Part shown: in pieces, positions 9,313-17,625 of the stretch
Position numbering within the stretch: position 1 is the first letter of the stretch
Layout: each line of letters opens with the position of its first letter
Source: Phycisphaeraceae bacterium
GTDB lineage: Bacteria > Planctomycetota > Phycisphaerae > Phycisphaerales > SM1A02
Reading direction: 5' to 3'
Length of the DNA stretch: 64,000 nt
Assembly (NCBI GenBank): GCA_019636755.1
Contig: JAHBWZ010000003.1
Span: 1 to 64,000 of the forward strand
Made by a program: the position numbers and the translations under genes
The notes under the pieces: generated by a model
Seen by the model: only the letters and a program-made list of their open reading frames with translations
What the model was told of the DNA's origin: nothing
Databases searched by the model: none

Positions 9313-9579
9313 ATGTGCGCTCCATTCGATGGCTCGAGGTTCGATGTCCGGCGATCGGATCCGACCGGACTCCGCACATCCGCGGCGACGCAGCCGGCGA
9401 CGGACGAGGACGCGCTGCGGTTCCCCGTCGAACTGGCGCGGGAACTTCCCCGCTCGACCGATGATCTCTTCGCCGCCTTCGACGTGATGAGCCGGCGCAT
9501 CAACGACCTGGCCCGGGAACTGCACTGCCTGGGTCACTTCGACAGCGATGACGATGACGACCGGCCGCGGGCGGCGTGA
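9313..9579 (+). CDS. small hypothetical protein
   Basis: This 88-residue frame starts MCAPFDGSRFDV and ends in an acidic stretch with DSDDDDDRPRAA. The ATG at 9313 is preceded by GAGGAGGAAG at a sensible distance, a stronger ribosome site than most in the window, so I take it as real. The middle part, LARELPRSTDDLFAAFDVM, could form helices. It has no signal peptide and no known domain. It lies 127 bases behind the coiled-coil protein on the same strand and converges with the next gene after 14 bases. Confidence 0.55.
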   Translation: MCAPFDGSRFDVRRSDPTGLRTSAATQPATDEDALRFPVELARELPRSTDDLFAAFDVMSRRINDLARELHCLGHFDSDDDDDRPRAA

Positions 9580-9593
9580 GCGCGGCGTCGACG

Positions 9594-10418
9594 TCAGCGG
9601 CGCGCGGGCGCTGACCGCGGCCCATCGGGCGCCGTCGTCTCACGCGCCATGGATGCCAGCGCCCGGCTGAGCAGGGCACCGAAGAGCGCCTCGCGATGCG
9701 CCGCGTCCGCGATGACCCGGGGCCCGATCAGCGGACGACCGGGTGACGCGTCCGACTCCATCGCCGGATCCTCCGCGGGGATGCCCGGGACGCGTCGGGG
9801 ATCACGCTCGTCCGCGGCCGCGTGCGCCCCGGCGGCGGATCGCGCGGCGGCCACCGTGTCGCCAGGACGCTCAGGAAGATCGACACGGACCGGTGGTCGT
9901 GCCGGAGTCCAGATCGTCGGGTGGACTGTGCGGGCGTGCGCCGTGCCGGTAGCGCCTGCAGGCATGCCGCCGAGCGTGCCGGGCGTGCCGGGGGTGCCGG
10001 GAGGAGCCATGGTCGAGGGCATCGGGCCGGCGGCGCGAGCCTGCTCGCGCGGATCGATCGAGGCCTCCAGCCGGGCGCGCTGCAGGCCGTCGGCGCCTGA
10101 TCGGAATGTCGTTCCCGGCGGGACGAGCGCGAGGTCGCCTTCGGGCGTCGCGAGGTACCACGAACGGGAGAACACCGCGTGCGTGGCACCGTTCGACCGC
10201 ACGAAGAGCCTGGGCGCACCGACAAGCTGCTGCACACGGTCGAACCCGGAGGCGGACTGAAGGTCGACGCGCAGATCGCGCGGGCTGACCGCGCCGGGAT
10301 TGACGTCCGCTGTGCCCGCCACCACCGGGCGGAGCAGGGGATCGTCCGCGGACGCGATGGCCGCGCCGAGGACGGGCAGCAGGAACGAAATCGGGATAGG
10401 GCGGCGTCTGCGGGTCAT
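9594..10418 (-). CDS. hypothetical secreted protein
   Basis: This 274-residue protein opens MTRRRRPIPISFLLPVLGAA followed by IASA, an ordinary export signal. The next ~110 residues look folded (SGFDRVQQLVGAPRLFVRS, AVFSRSWYLATPEGDLALVP). After that comes a low-complexity linker with GTPGTPGTLGG and many prolines and alanines, and an Ala/Arg-rich end. I recognise no domain. The start at 10418 is the ATG before the signal peptide; upstream codons read as Arg/Pro-rich noise. It is transcribed divergently from the MOSC-MobA gene. Confidence 0.6.
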   Translation of the reverse strand: MTRRRRPIPISFLLPVLGAAIASADDPLLRPVVAGTADVNPGAVSPRDLRVDLQSASGFDRVQQLVGAPRLFVRSNGATHAVFSRSWYLATPEGDLALVPPGTTFRSGADGLQRARLEASIDPREQARAAGPMPSTMAPPGTPGTPGTLGGMPAGATGTAHARTVHPTIWTPARPPVRVDLPERPGDTVAAARSAAGAHAAADERDPRRVPGIPAEDPAMESDASPGRPLIGPRVIADAAHREALFGALLSRALASMARETTAPDGPRSAPARR

Positions 10419-10652
10419 GGCTGTCGTGCGTGTGATACCTGCATGCGCGGGGACGGCGGCGGCATGTTCGCGGGTCCGCGGGCGCGCCGCGCGCCGCCGG
10501 GCGTCCGGCCGTCGAGACCGGATGCACTCTCCATCATCGGCAGGCGGCGATCCGGACCGGGAGACTTCCGGCGGGTTGCCCGCCCTTCCCGGAGCGTATG
10601 ACGGCCGCGGCGCTGCGGCGGTCCGGCCGCGGAGTCCGCGCGGGGGCGGCGG

Positions 10653-10658
10653 TACGAT
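10653..10658 (+). promoter_or_regulatory. possible -10 element (TACGAT) for the MOSC-MobA gene
   Basis: TACGAT ends seven bases before the ATG at 10665, so transcription would begin about at the start codon and the message would be leaderless. No Shine-Dalgarno motif precedes the ATG, which agrees. A -35 box is not evident. Confidence 0.3.
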
Positions 10659-10664
10659 GCATGC

Positions 10665-11801
10665 ATGTCCCGTCCGATCACGGTGGAAGCGCAGGGGCAC
10701 GGCACCGGGCCGACGGCGACCCGGACCGGCCGGGTCCTGTCCGTCAACATCTCGCCCGGTGGTATTCCAAAGCGGCCGATCCCGGTCGGCGTGATGCGCT
10801 GCGCCGGGCTGAAGGATGACGGGCACAACCACGCCAAGCATCGGACGCCGCAGCAGGCGATCAGCCTGCTCGACGAGGAGGACATGCACGCGCTGATCGC
10901 CGAGGGCTTCGCGCTGGAACCCGGCGCGGCCGGGGAGAACCTGACCGTGCGCGGCGCGCTGGTGCGCGACGGCGCGCTCGGCGATCGCCTGGTCTTCGAC
11001 GGCGGCGTGGTCCTGGAGATCACGCGCGTCCGGACGCCGTGCTACGTGCTCGACGCGATCGATCCCGCGCTCAGGACCGCCGCGATCGGCCGGATCGGGA
11101 CATACGCGCGCGTCCTCACTCCGGGCGAGATCCGTCCGGGCGAGGGCGTGTCGATCCGCGCGGACGGCGCCCGGGACTGCTTCGCGCCGGAGAGGGTGGT
11201 GGGCGCGATCCTGGTCGGCGGTGCATCGTCGCGGATGGGGCAGCCGAAGCAGGATGTCAGGCTTCCGGACGGGCGCACGATGCTCGACGCGGTCGAGGAG
11301 GCGATGCGTCCGATCGTCGGCTCGATCGTTCATCTCGGCGAGGCGCCGGGCGCGCAGCGTCGCGCCCGGCGCGTGCTTGCCGACATCGGCGACGGCGATG
11401 CCGGTCCGGTCGGCGGCCTGCGTGCGCTGGCCGCCGCGGCGGACGCGGGTGATGACGCGGCCGCGTTCCTGGTCTGTCCGTGCGACATGCCGCACCTCGC
11501 GCCGGGTCCGCTGCGCCGGCTGCTGCGCCTGGACGCCGCGGTCGCGCGCGTCTTCGCCGGAACGGACGGCCGTGACTTCGAGCCGCTGCCGCTGGTCCTG
11601 ACGCGGACCGGCCTGGACGCGATCGCGCGGGGCGCAGCCGCGTCGGACGAGCGATCGCTTCACCGGCTCATACGCGCGATCGGGCCGACGATCGTGGCGC
11701 GCCCGCCGCGCGTGCCCGGGTCGACGGGCGACGATGATCCGGTCCGGATGGTCCGGGACGTGGACACGCCGGAAGACCTGGCGTCCTGTTCACCTTCGTG
11801 A
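10665..11801 (+). CDS. MOSC domain fused to MobA-like nucleotidyltransferase
   Basis: This 378-residue protein carries two molybdenum-cofactor modules in one chain. Residues ~1-170 are a MOSC domain: GRVLSVNISPGGIPKRP, then DGHNHAKHRTPQQAISLL, GFALEPGAAGENLTVRG and VLEITRVRTPCYVLD. The conserved Cys of MOSC proteins is in the RTPCY motif. Residues ~180-370 are a MobA-type transferase opening ILVGGASSRMGQPK, with CPCDMPHL as the metal-binding segment. MobA attaches GMP to molybdopterin to give the guanine dinucleotide cofactor. MOSC domains bind or sulfurate Mo species. The molybdopterin oxidoreductase at 15333-17540 is a possible client. Both domains look complete. Confidence 0.85.
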   Translation: MSRPITVEAQGHGTGPTATRTGRVLSVNISPGGIPKRPIPVGVMRCAGLKDDGHNHAKHRTPQQAISLLDEEDMHALIAEGFALEPGAAGENLTVRGALVRDGALGDRLVFDGGVVLEITRVRTPCYVLDAIDPALRTAAIGRIGTYARVLTPGEIRPGEGVSIRADGARDCFAPERVVGAILVGGASSRMGQPKQDVRLPDGRTMLDAVEEAMRPIVGSIVHLGEAPGAQRRARRVLADIGDGDAGPVGGLRALAAAADAGDDAAAFLVCPCDMPHLAPGPLRRLLRLDAAVARVFAGTDGRDFEPLPLVLTRTGLDAIARGAAASDERSLHRLIRAIGPTIVARPPRVPGSTGDDDPVRMVRDVDTPEDLASCSPS

Positions 11802-11852
11802 TGCGCTGCATCGCGGCCGGCCGCAGGCGGGACGCCTCCGGCAGCGCCGGCG

Positions 11853-12668
11853 CTACGACGTCAGCCACGCGCCCGGGATCCCGCCGTGCTTCGTTCCGAC
11901 GAACGCCTCGTACTCCAGCAGGCGACCGTCGATCGTGCGGCGGTGCACGTACCGCTCCTGGCACTGGACGGACAGGCGCTTCTCTGTCAGCAGCCGCCTG
12001 ATCAGCACGGAGAATCCGGTCTGGTCGGCCTCGTCCAGGAAATCGGTCTTGATCGTGAACGCGATGAGTCCGCCGTCCTCGACCAGGTTGAACGCGGTTG
12101 AGAAGACGGCCGGCGGGATATCCGAGAATCCCAGGGCAGCGACGCACGTGAGCGCGTTGCATCGGACGGACGTGAGACGCTGCATCGCATCGGCGTCCGG
12201 ATCCGTGAGATCGGTGACGACGTACGCCTGGTAGAGCCCGGGCCTGTCGCGCTCCGCGGCCGTCGCCGCTTCGGGGCAGATGTCCACGCCGACGAACCGC
12301 CGGATGCCGATGGCCCTCAGTGCTTCCGCGACGCAGCCGTTTCCCGCGCCGAGATCCAGCACGGTGAGGCTCCCGGCGCTCCTGCCGGACTTCCGCAGCG
12401 CCTGCTGCATGAGGTCGCGGATCCTGGCCGGTGATGCACACCGAAGGACGCGGTAGATCCACTTCTCGTAGAGGCCCGGCACCGCGAAGACATCGCCGTA
12501 GTCATGCAGCCTGATCCGGCGCCATTCGCGCCCGACACGGGCGACGACCCACTCCTCGTCCTGCGCAAGATGCTCGGATGGCAGGGGAACCGCAAGTTCA
12601 AGCCGCTCGATCGCCCGGGAGAGACGATCCGATGAGTCCGGAGAGACAGCTGTCGGCGCTGCAGTCAT
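11853..12668 (-). CDS. class I SAM-dependent methyltransferase
   Basis: This 271-residue Rossmann methyltransferase has motif I VLDLGAGNGCVAEALRAIGI near residue 103, an acidic loop 2 in FVGVDICPE, motif IV-like region NALTCVAALGFSDIPP, and DGGLIAFTIKTDFLDE. The C-terminus carries a conserved-looking block, YVHRRTIDGRLLEYEAFVGT, seen in small-molecule methyltransferases. The substrate is unknown. The ATG at 12668 is preferred over the GTG six bases earlier because GAGGGAG lies about eight bases upstream. It is divergent from the osmoprotectant transporter; a link to betaine-like compounds is possible but not shown. Confidence 0.75.
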   Translation of the reverse strand: MTAAPTAVSPDSSDRLSRAIERLELAVPLPSEHLAQDEEWVVARVGREWRRIRLHDYGDVFAVPGLYEKWIYRVLRCASPARIRDLMQQALRKSGRSAGSLTVLDLGAGNGCVAEALRAIGIRRFVGVDICPEAATAAERDRPGLYQAYVVTDLTDPDADAMQRLTSVRCNALTCVAALGFSDIPPAVFSTAFNLVEDGGLIAFTIKTDFLDEADQTGFSVLIRRLLTEKRLSVQCQERYVHRRTIDGRLLEYEAFVGTKHGGIPGAWLTS

Positions 12669-12855
12669 GTACACGCTCCCTCATGAGATGGTCGAACGAC
12701 AGAGTGCGAGCCCACCGGGTCGAGCGGTGCACTCATCGGCCGTTCATCGGGAATGTCAGCATCGGCGACCGTATCAGAATCTCATCGAGTCGTCAACTCG
12801 GCCGTCGATCTCCTGAAGCATCTGCCGGTCGACGGTATGCTCGATCGAACGCCCG

Positions 12856-13626
12856 ATGATCGATCTGCGTCATCTCACGAAGCAGTTCACGACGGACGAT
12901 CCGCCGGTGGTCGATGACATCTCGCTCTCGATCGCACGGGGCGAAACGTTCGTGCTGCTCGGGGCATCCGGATGCGGAAAGACGACGCTCCTGCGGATGA
13001 TCAATCGCCTCATCGACCCGACGCGCGGCGAGGTCCGGATCAATGGACGTGACGTGAGATCCGTTCCGGGACCGGTGCTCCGCCGGGGCATCGGATTCGT
13101 GCGACAGGACATCGGGCTCTTCCCGCATCTCTCGGTGCAGGAGAACATCGCGATCGTGCCGCGCCTGCTCGGATGGCCCGCGCGGCGCCGCCAGGAGCGG
13201 GCGTACGAACTGCTCTCCCTGCTGGGCCTGGATCCGGATGCGTACGCAAGTCGGTATCCATCCGGTCTGTCGGGCGGTCAGCAGCAGCGCGTTGCCATCG
13301 CCCGTGCGCTGGCCGCCGATCCGCCGATTCTCCTGATGGACGAGCCGTTCGCGGCGCTTGACGCGATCCTCCGCGATCAGCTTCAACTCGAACTCCTCCG
13401 TATCAGGGCGGCCGTCGCGAAGACCATCGTCTTCGTGACCCACGACATCTTCGAGGCATTCAGGCTGGGTGACCGCATCGCGGTGATGCGCGACGGCCGG
13501 ATCGACCAGGTGGGCGCCGCCCGTGAACTCCTGGGCTCCCCGGCGACGCCGTTCGTGGAGGCGATGATGGCAAGGGCCAGCGCGCAGGCCGCGCTGCCTG
13601 ATGCCGGGGAGCGATCGGCCGGATGA
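12856..13626 (+). CDS. osmoprotectant-type ABC transporter ATP-binding protein
   Basis: This 256-residue ATPase has Walker A GASGCGKTT (36-44), Q-loop region FVRQDIGLFPHLSV (82-95), signature LSGGQQQRVAIARAL (138-152), Walker B ILLMDEPFAALD (158-169) and the H-loop in VFVTHD. The order GxxxRxGIGFVRQDIGLFPHL and the partner gene place it in the glycine betaine/carnitine/choline (OpuCA/ProV) group. It lacks the C-terminal CBS pair of OpuCA/OpuAA, which in those proteins senses ionic strength. The gene overlaps the next as ATGA, so the pair is made together. Confidence 0.85.
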   Translation: MIDLRHLTKQFTTDDPPVVDDISLSIARGETFVLLGASGCGKTTLLRMINRLIDPTRGEVRINGRDVRSVPGPVLRRGIGFVRQDIGLFPHLSVQENIAIVPRLLGWPARRRQERAYELLSLLGLDPDAYASRYPSGLSGGQQQRVAIARALAADPPILLMDEPFAALDAILRDQLQLELLRIRAAVAKTIVFVTHDIFEAFRLGDRIAVMRDGRIDQVGAARELLGSPATPFVEAMMARASAQAALPDAGERSAG

Positions 13627-15212
13627 GAGCGAACCGTCACGGTCGGGTGGGTGCGCCCGGGCTCCGGAGCCTGGCGGCGATCCTCGTGATCGCGCTGTGC
13701 TCCGCGGCGTCGACGGCAGGACAGACGTCGAGAGTGCGCGTCGGAGCCAAGAGCTTCACGGAGCAGGAGATCCTGGGTGAACTGGTCGCCGGTCTGCTGG
13801 AGCGCACGGCCGGCGTGGAGGTCGTCCGCCGGTTCGGACTTGGCGGGACCGACATCTGCCACACCGCGCTCATCCGGAACGAGATCGACCTCTACGTCGA
13901 GTACACCGGCACGGCGCTGCTGAGCATGCTCGGCGGGACGGCATCCGGGAGCGCCGGGTCCGTGTTCATCCGCGTGTCCACCGAGTACCGCGATCGCTTC
14001 GACCTGGAGTGGCTCCCGCCGATCGGGTTCAACAACACGTACGCGGTCGCGGTGCGGGCGGACGATGCACGGGCCAGGCAATGGTCGTCCATCGGCGACC
14101 TCGCCGGCGACGCCGGCTCGCTCCGCGCGGGGTTCACCGGCGAGTTCATCGAGCGCCCTGACGGTCTGCCCGGTCTGCGCCGCCGGTACGGCCTGGAACT
14201 CGGCGGCGTGATCGATCTCGATCCCGGTCTGCTGTACGAAGCGCTGCGCGACAAGCACGTCGATCTCATCAGTGCCTTCGCCACGGACGGGCGGATCGAC
14301 GAGTACGGATTCGTGCTGCTCCGCGACGACCGGCAGGCGTTTCCGCCGTACCACGCGGCACCGGTCGCGCGGGCGGAACTGCTCGAACGGGATCCCCGCC
14401 TCAGGGCGGTGCTCACGCTCCTGGCCGGCGCCATCGACGACGCGTCGATGCGCGCGATGAACCACGCGGTCGATGTCCGCGGTGAACGTCCGCGGACGGT
14501 CGCGGCGCGCTGGCTGGACCGGGTCCTGGGGCCGGAGGAGGGCACGCAGGCGCGGGTCCCGGCGCCGCCGCTCGCGTCGCGCCGCACCTTGCCCGCGCTG
14601 CTCCGCGAGCGCTGGCCGGAACTGCGCGCGAAGCTGGTGGAGCACCTGCTCCTGACCATCGGAGGCGTTGCCATCGCGATGGTCGTCGGCATCCCGGTCG
14701 GTGTCGTCGCGCATCGCGTGGCGCGGATCCGGAGCCTGGCGCTGGCCGCGACCGAGGTCGTGCAGACGATCCCGAGCCTGGCGATGCTGGCCTTCCTCTT
14801 TGCGATCTACGGCATGCTCGGCGCGATCCCGGCCATCACGGCGCTTGCGCTGTACGCACTGATGCCGATCGTACTGAACACGGTCACCGGACTCCGCGAA
14901 GTCCCGGACTCCATCGTGGAGGCGTCCCGTGGAGCAGGCATGACGGGATGGCAGTCGCTTCGCATGGTGGAACTGCCGCTGGCGCTTCCAGTCATGCTGG
15001 CCGGTATCCGGACCGCGGCGGTGCTGACCGTCGGCATCGCGACGCTGAGCACCTACATCGGCGCCGGCGGCCTCGGAGACTTCATCGCGAGAGGACTCGC
15101 CCGGAACGATCCGCACCTGACGCTTCTCGGCGCCATCCCGGCGGCGCTGATGGCGGTGGCCATCGGCGGCCTGGTACGCATCGCGGAACGTCGGATCTGC
15201 CGCACGGCGTGA
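13623..15212 (+). CDS. osmoprotectant ABC transporter, substrate-binding domain fused to permease
   Basis: This 529-residue protein has a signal or anchor segment near residues 13-32. An OpuAC-type binding domain follows at ~38-300 (VGAKSFTEQEILGEL, GGTDICHTALIRNEIDLYVE, YTGTAL). A permease domain lies at ~325-529 with six hydrophobic segments and the ABC coupling stretch EASRGAGMTGWQSLRMVELP. It imports compatible solutes or related quaternary amines together with the ATPase at 12856-13626. In known fusions such as OpuABC the binding domain is C-terminal. Here it precedes the permease, which requires the N-terminus to be exported. Start ATG 13623 overlaps the previous stop. Confidence 0.85.
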   Translation: MRANRHGRVGAPGLRSLAAILVIALCSAASTAGQTSRVRVGAKSFTEQEILGELVAGLLERTAGVEVVRRFGLGGTDICHTALIRNEIDLYVEYTGTALLSMLGGTASGSAGSVFIRVSTEYRDRFDLEWLPPIGFNNTYAVAVRADDARARQWSSIGDLAGDAGSLRAGFTGEFIERPDGLPGLRRRYGLELGGVIDLDPGLLYEALRDKHVDLISAFATDGRIDEYGFVLLRDDRQAFPPYHAAPVARAELLERDPRLRAVLTLLAGAIDDASMRAMNHAVDVRGERPRTVAARWLDRVLGPEEGTQARVPAPPLASRRTLPALLRERWPELRAKLVEHLLLTIGGVAIAMVVGIPVGVVAHRVARIRSLALAATEVVQTIPSLAMLAFLFAIYGMLGAIPAITALALYALMPIVLNTVTGLREVPDSIVEASRGAGMTGWQSLRMVELPLALPVMLAGIRTAAVLTVGIATLSTYIGAGGLGDFIARGLARNDPHLTLLGAIPAALMAVAIGGLVRIAERRICRTA

Positions 15213-15332
15213 ACCGGGCCCGGTCCGCGCGATGGTGCGGGGATCCGTGCGCATGGGCGCATCCGGTGGCGGCGTCGGTCGCGGCCGGAAGACGCGGGAG
15301 CGCCGTCCGGTTCGGTCCCGGCGCCGGCGAAG

Positions 15333-17540
15333 TCAGTCCCGCCGGCTGGCGGACACGCGCACCATGAAGCACTTGAACGCCGGCGTGCGAGACGCCGGAT
15401 CGACCCGGCGCGGGACGAGGATGTTCGCCTCCGGGTAGTACATCGCCGCGTTGCCTGGCGGAATGTCGATCGTCCGGACGATGACGTCCGTCATCTCGCC
15501 GGCCGTACTCCGGACCGTGACCCGGTCGTGCTCGCGCAGGTTCATCCGGGCGACATCGGCCGCGTGCATCAGGATCACGTCGCGTCGCGCCTGGCCGCGA
15601 TAGCGATCCTCGTCCTCGTAGACGACCGTGTTGAACTGTCCTTCGGAGCGGATCGTCGTGAGCCGGAGCACGGCCCCGTCGGTGCCGGTCGGTGCGTCCG
15701 GAGGGGGAGGCGGCAGCGGGACGGCATGGAAACGTGCACGCCCGCTCTCCGTGTGGAAGCGCGGCGCATGCAGCAGGCGTCCGGCCACGTGAAACTCGTG
15801 CCGTGTTGCATCGATCTCACCCACCGCCTGGTAGCCCGGGACGACGTCCGCGATGATCCGGCGGATGTTCCGGTGCTGCCGGAGGGACGCGAAGTCGATC
15901 GGCGAACCTGTACCGAGCAGCCGCTCCGCCAGGTCCGCGATCACCTCCACCTCGCCGCGCGGGCCCTCGAAGCGCGCCGGCCCGCCGTCGCTGAGCCGGA
16001 CATAGCTGAACATCGACTCCTGTGTCGTCGGTTCCGGCTCCTCATCGCGGGCGCGGACGGGCAGGATGAACGTCTCGCGGCCGGTGCCCCATGCGTGGCC
16101 GGTGTTGAGCGTCGTGCTCAGGTAGACGACGGTATCCATCGACGCGAACGCCTCCGCGGCGAACCGCGCATCCGGATTGGACCCGTACAGGTTGCCGCCG
16201 AGACAGACGGCGCATCGCATCGCGCCCGCGCGGGCCGCCTCCATGCACGCCAGCGTGTCGCGACCGGGCGTGGTCGGCAGGGTGACGCCGTGCCGCGCCT
16301 CCAGTCCGTCGAAGATCGCCTTCTGGAGGACGGGCGTCACGCCGACGGATCCGATGCCCTGCACGTTCGAGTGTCCGCGCAGCGGCAGCAGGCCGGCGCC
16401 GGGCCGTCCCGCCATGCCGAGCAGCAGTGCGAGGTTTCCGATCGCCTGAACGTTCGCGACGCCGTGCTCATGGTGGGTGATGCCCATGGCCCAGCAGAAG
16501 ATCGTCCGCTTCGACGCGATCAGGAGATCAGCGGCTTCCTCCAGGCGTGATCGTGGAACGGCGCCGGCGCGCTCGATCTCCGGCCAGGGCACCCCGGTCA
16601 CCTGAGCGCGGAACGCGGCGACGTTCTCCGTATGGGCGTCGATGAATGCCTGGTCCGCGGCGCCGCGCTCGAGGATGATCCGCGCCAGGCCGGTCAGGAC
16701 CGCGATGTCGCCGCCGACGTTCGGCTGGAGATAGAGGTCGCTGGTCTTCGACCCGAAGAGCAGGCTGATCGGATCTGAGGGAACGGCGAAGCGCTCCAGG
16801 CCCAGTTCGCGCAGCGGATTGATGACGATCACCCGCCCGCCGCGCCGCCGCAGGGCAACGACGCTCTTCATGAAGCGGGGATGGTTCGATGCCGGGTTCG
16901 CGCCGATCAGCACAAGGCAGTCACACCGGTCGAGGTCGGCGAGTTCGACCGTGCCCGCGCCGGATCCGGTCACCGTGCGCAGCCCCACGCCGGAGGCCTG
17001 GTGGCAGTAGAAGGAGCAGTTGTTGACGTTGTTGGTGCCGTAGAGCCGGGCGGCCAGCTGGAGCAGGAAGCCTGCCTCGTTCGATGATCGGCCGCTGAAG
17101 TAGAAGAACGACTCGTCGGGCGCCGTCCGCCTCAGGCGATCGGCGATGCGGCTCAGCGCGTCATCCCACGAGACCGGTCGATAGCGATCGTCCAGCGGTC
17201 CCCTGACCAGCGGCATGGTGATGCGGCCCGCGGCCTCGAGTTCCCGCGGCGACATGGCGCGCAGTTCACGCAGCGTGAAATCCCGGAAGAACTCCGGCCG
17301 GATGGCGCCGGCCATGTCGGCCGCCATCGCCTGCACGGACTTCTTGCAGACCTCGAGACGGTGCCTCTTCTCGTCCACCATGCCGCCGGCCTGGCCTCCC
17401 ATGCCCAGCGCGCATGTCTTGCACGCGTTCTTCGCGCGGAGCGCGCGGTAGAGACGCAGGATGCCGCCGGCCTGCCGGCCCTTGCGGAGCGTGTAGAGGA
17501 TGGCGGTAAAGCCGCCGGCGCGGCGAGGACGGCGGGACAT
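15333..17540 (-). CDS. FdhF/YdeP-family molybdopterin oxidoreductase
   Basis: This 735-residue protein matches the YdeP-type branch of formate-dehydrogenase-like enzymes: KNACKTCALGMGGQAGGMVD near residue 38 (C40, C43), VSWDDALSRIADRL, FYFSGRSSNEAGFLLQLAARL, the cofactor-binding stretches LIGANPASNHPRFMKS, GGRVIVINPLRELGLE and WAMGITHHEHGV, and a C-terminal molydopterin dinucleotide-binding domain with ILMHAADVARMNLREHD. It needs the bis-MGD cofactor, for which the MOSC-MobA gene upstream is a candidate helper. The physiological substrate of the family is not settled; YdeP has been linked to acid resistance in enterobacteria. Length is normal. It is 85 bases downstream of nhaA on the same strand. 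Confidence 0.85.
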   Translation of the reverse strand: MSRRPRRAGGFTAILYTLRKGRQAGGILRLYRALRAKNACKTCALGMGGQAGGMVDEKRHRLEVCKKSVQAMAADMAGAIRPEFFRDFTLRELRAMSPRELEAAGRITMPLVRGPLDDRYRPVSWDDALSRIADRLRRTAPDESFFYFSGRSSNEAGFLLQLAARLYGTNNVNNCSFYCHQASGVGLRTVTGSGAGTVELADLDRCDCLVLIGANPASNHPRFMKSVVALRRRGGRVIVINPLRELGLERFAVPSDPISLLFGSKTSDLYLQPNVGGDIAVLTGLARIILERGAADQAFIDAHTENVAAFRAQVTGVPWPEIERAGAVPRSRLEEAADLLIASKRTIFCWAMGITHHEHGVANVQAIGNLALLLGMAGRPGAGLLPLRGHSNVQGIGSVGVTPVLQKAIFDGLEARHGVTLPTTPGRDTLACMEAARAGAMRCAVCLGGNLYGSNPDARFAAEAFASMDTVVYLSTTLNTGHAWGTGRETFILPVRARDEEPEPTTQESMFSYVRLSDGGPARFEGPRGEVEVIADLAERLLGTGSPIDFASLRQHRNIRRIIADVVPGYQAVGEIDATRHEFHVAGRLLHAPRFHTESGRARFHAVPLPPPPPDAPTGTDGAVLRLTTIRSEGQFNTVVYEDEDRYRGQARRDVILMHAADVARMNLREHDRVTVRSTAGEMTDVIVRTIDIPPGNAAMYYPEANILVPRRVDPASRTPAFKCFMVRVSASRRD

Positions 17541-17625
17541 CGCGGGGCAGCGTACCCGGAGTTCGTGCGAGGATCGCGGTGTGCGGCAGCCCGCCGGCGT
17601 CGAGGGCGTGCCCGTCCCGCGCCGG

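Noticed and set aside
13623-15212. Two separate genes for binding protein and permease
   Set aside because: The frame is continuous with no stop or ribosome site between the domains, and both look intact.
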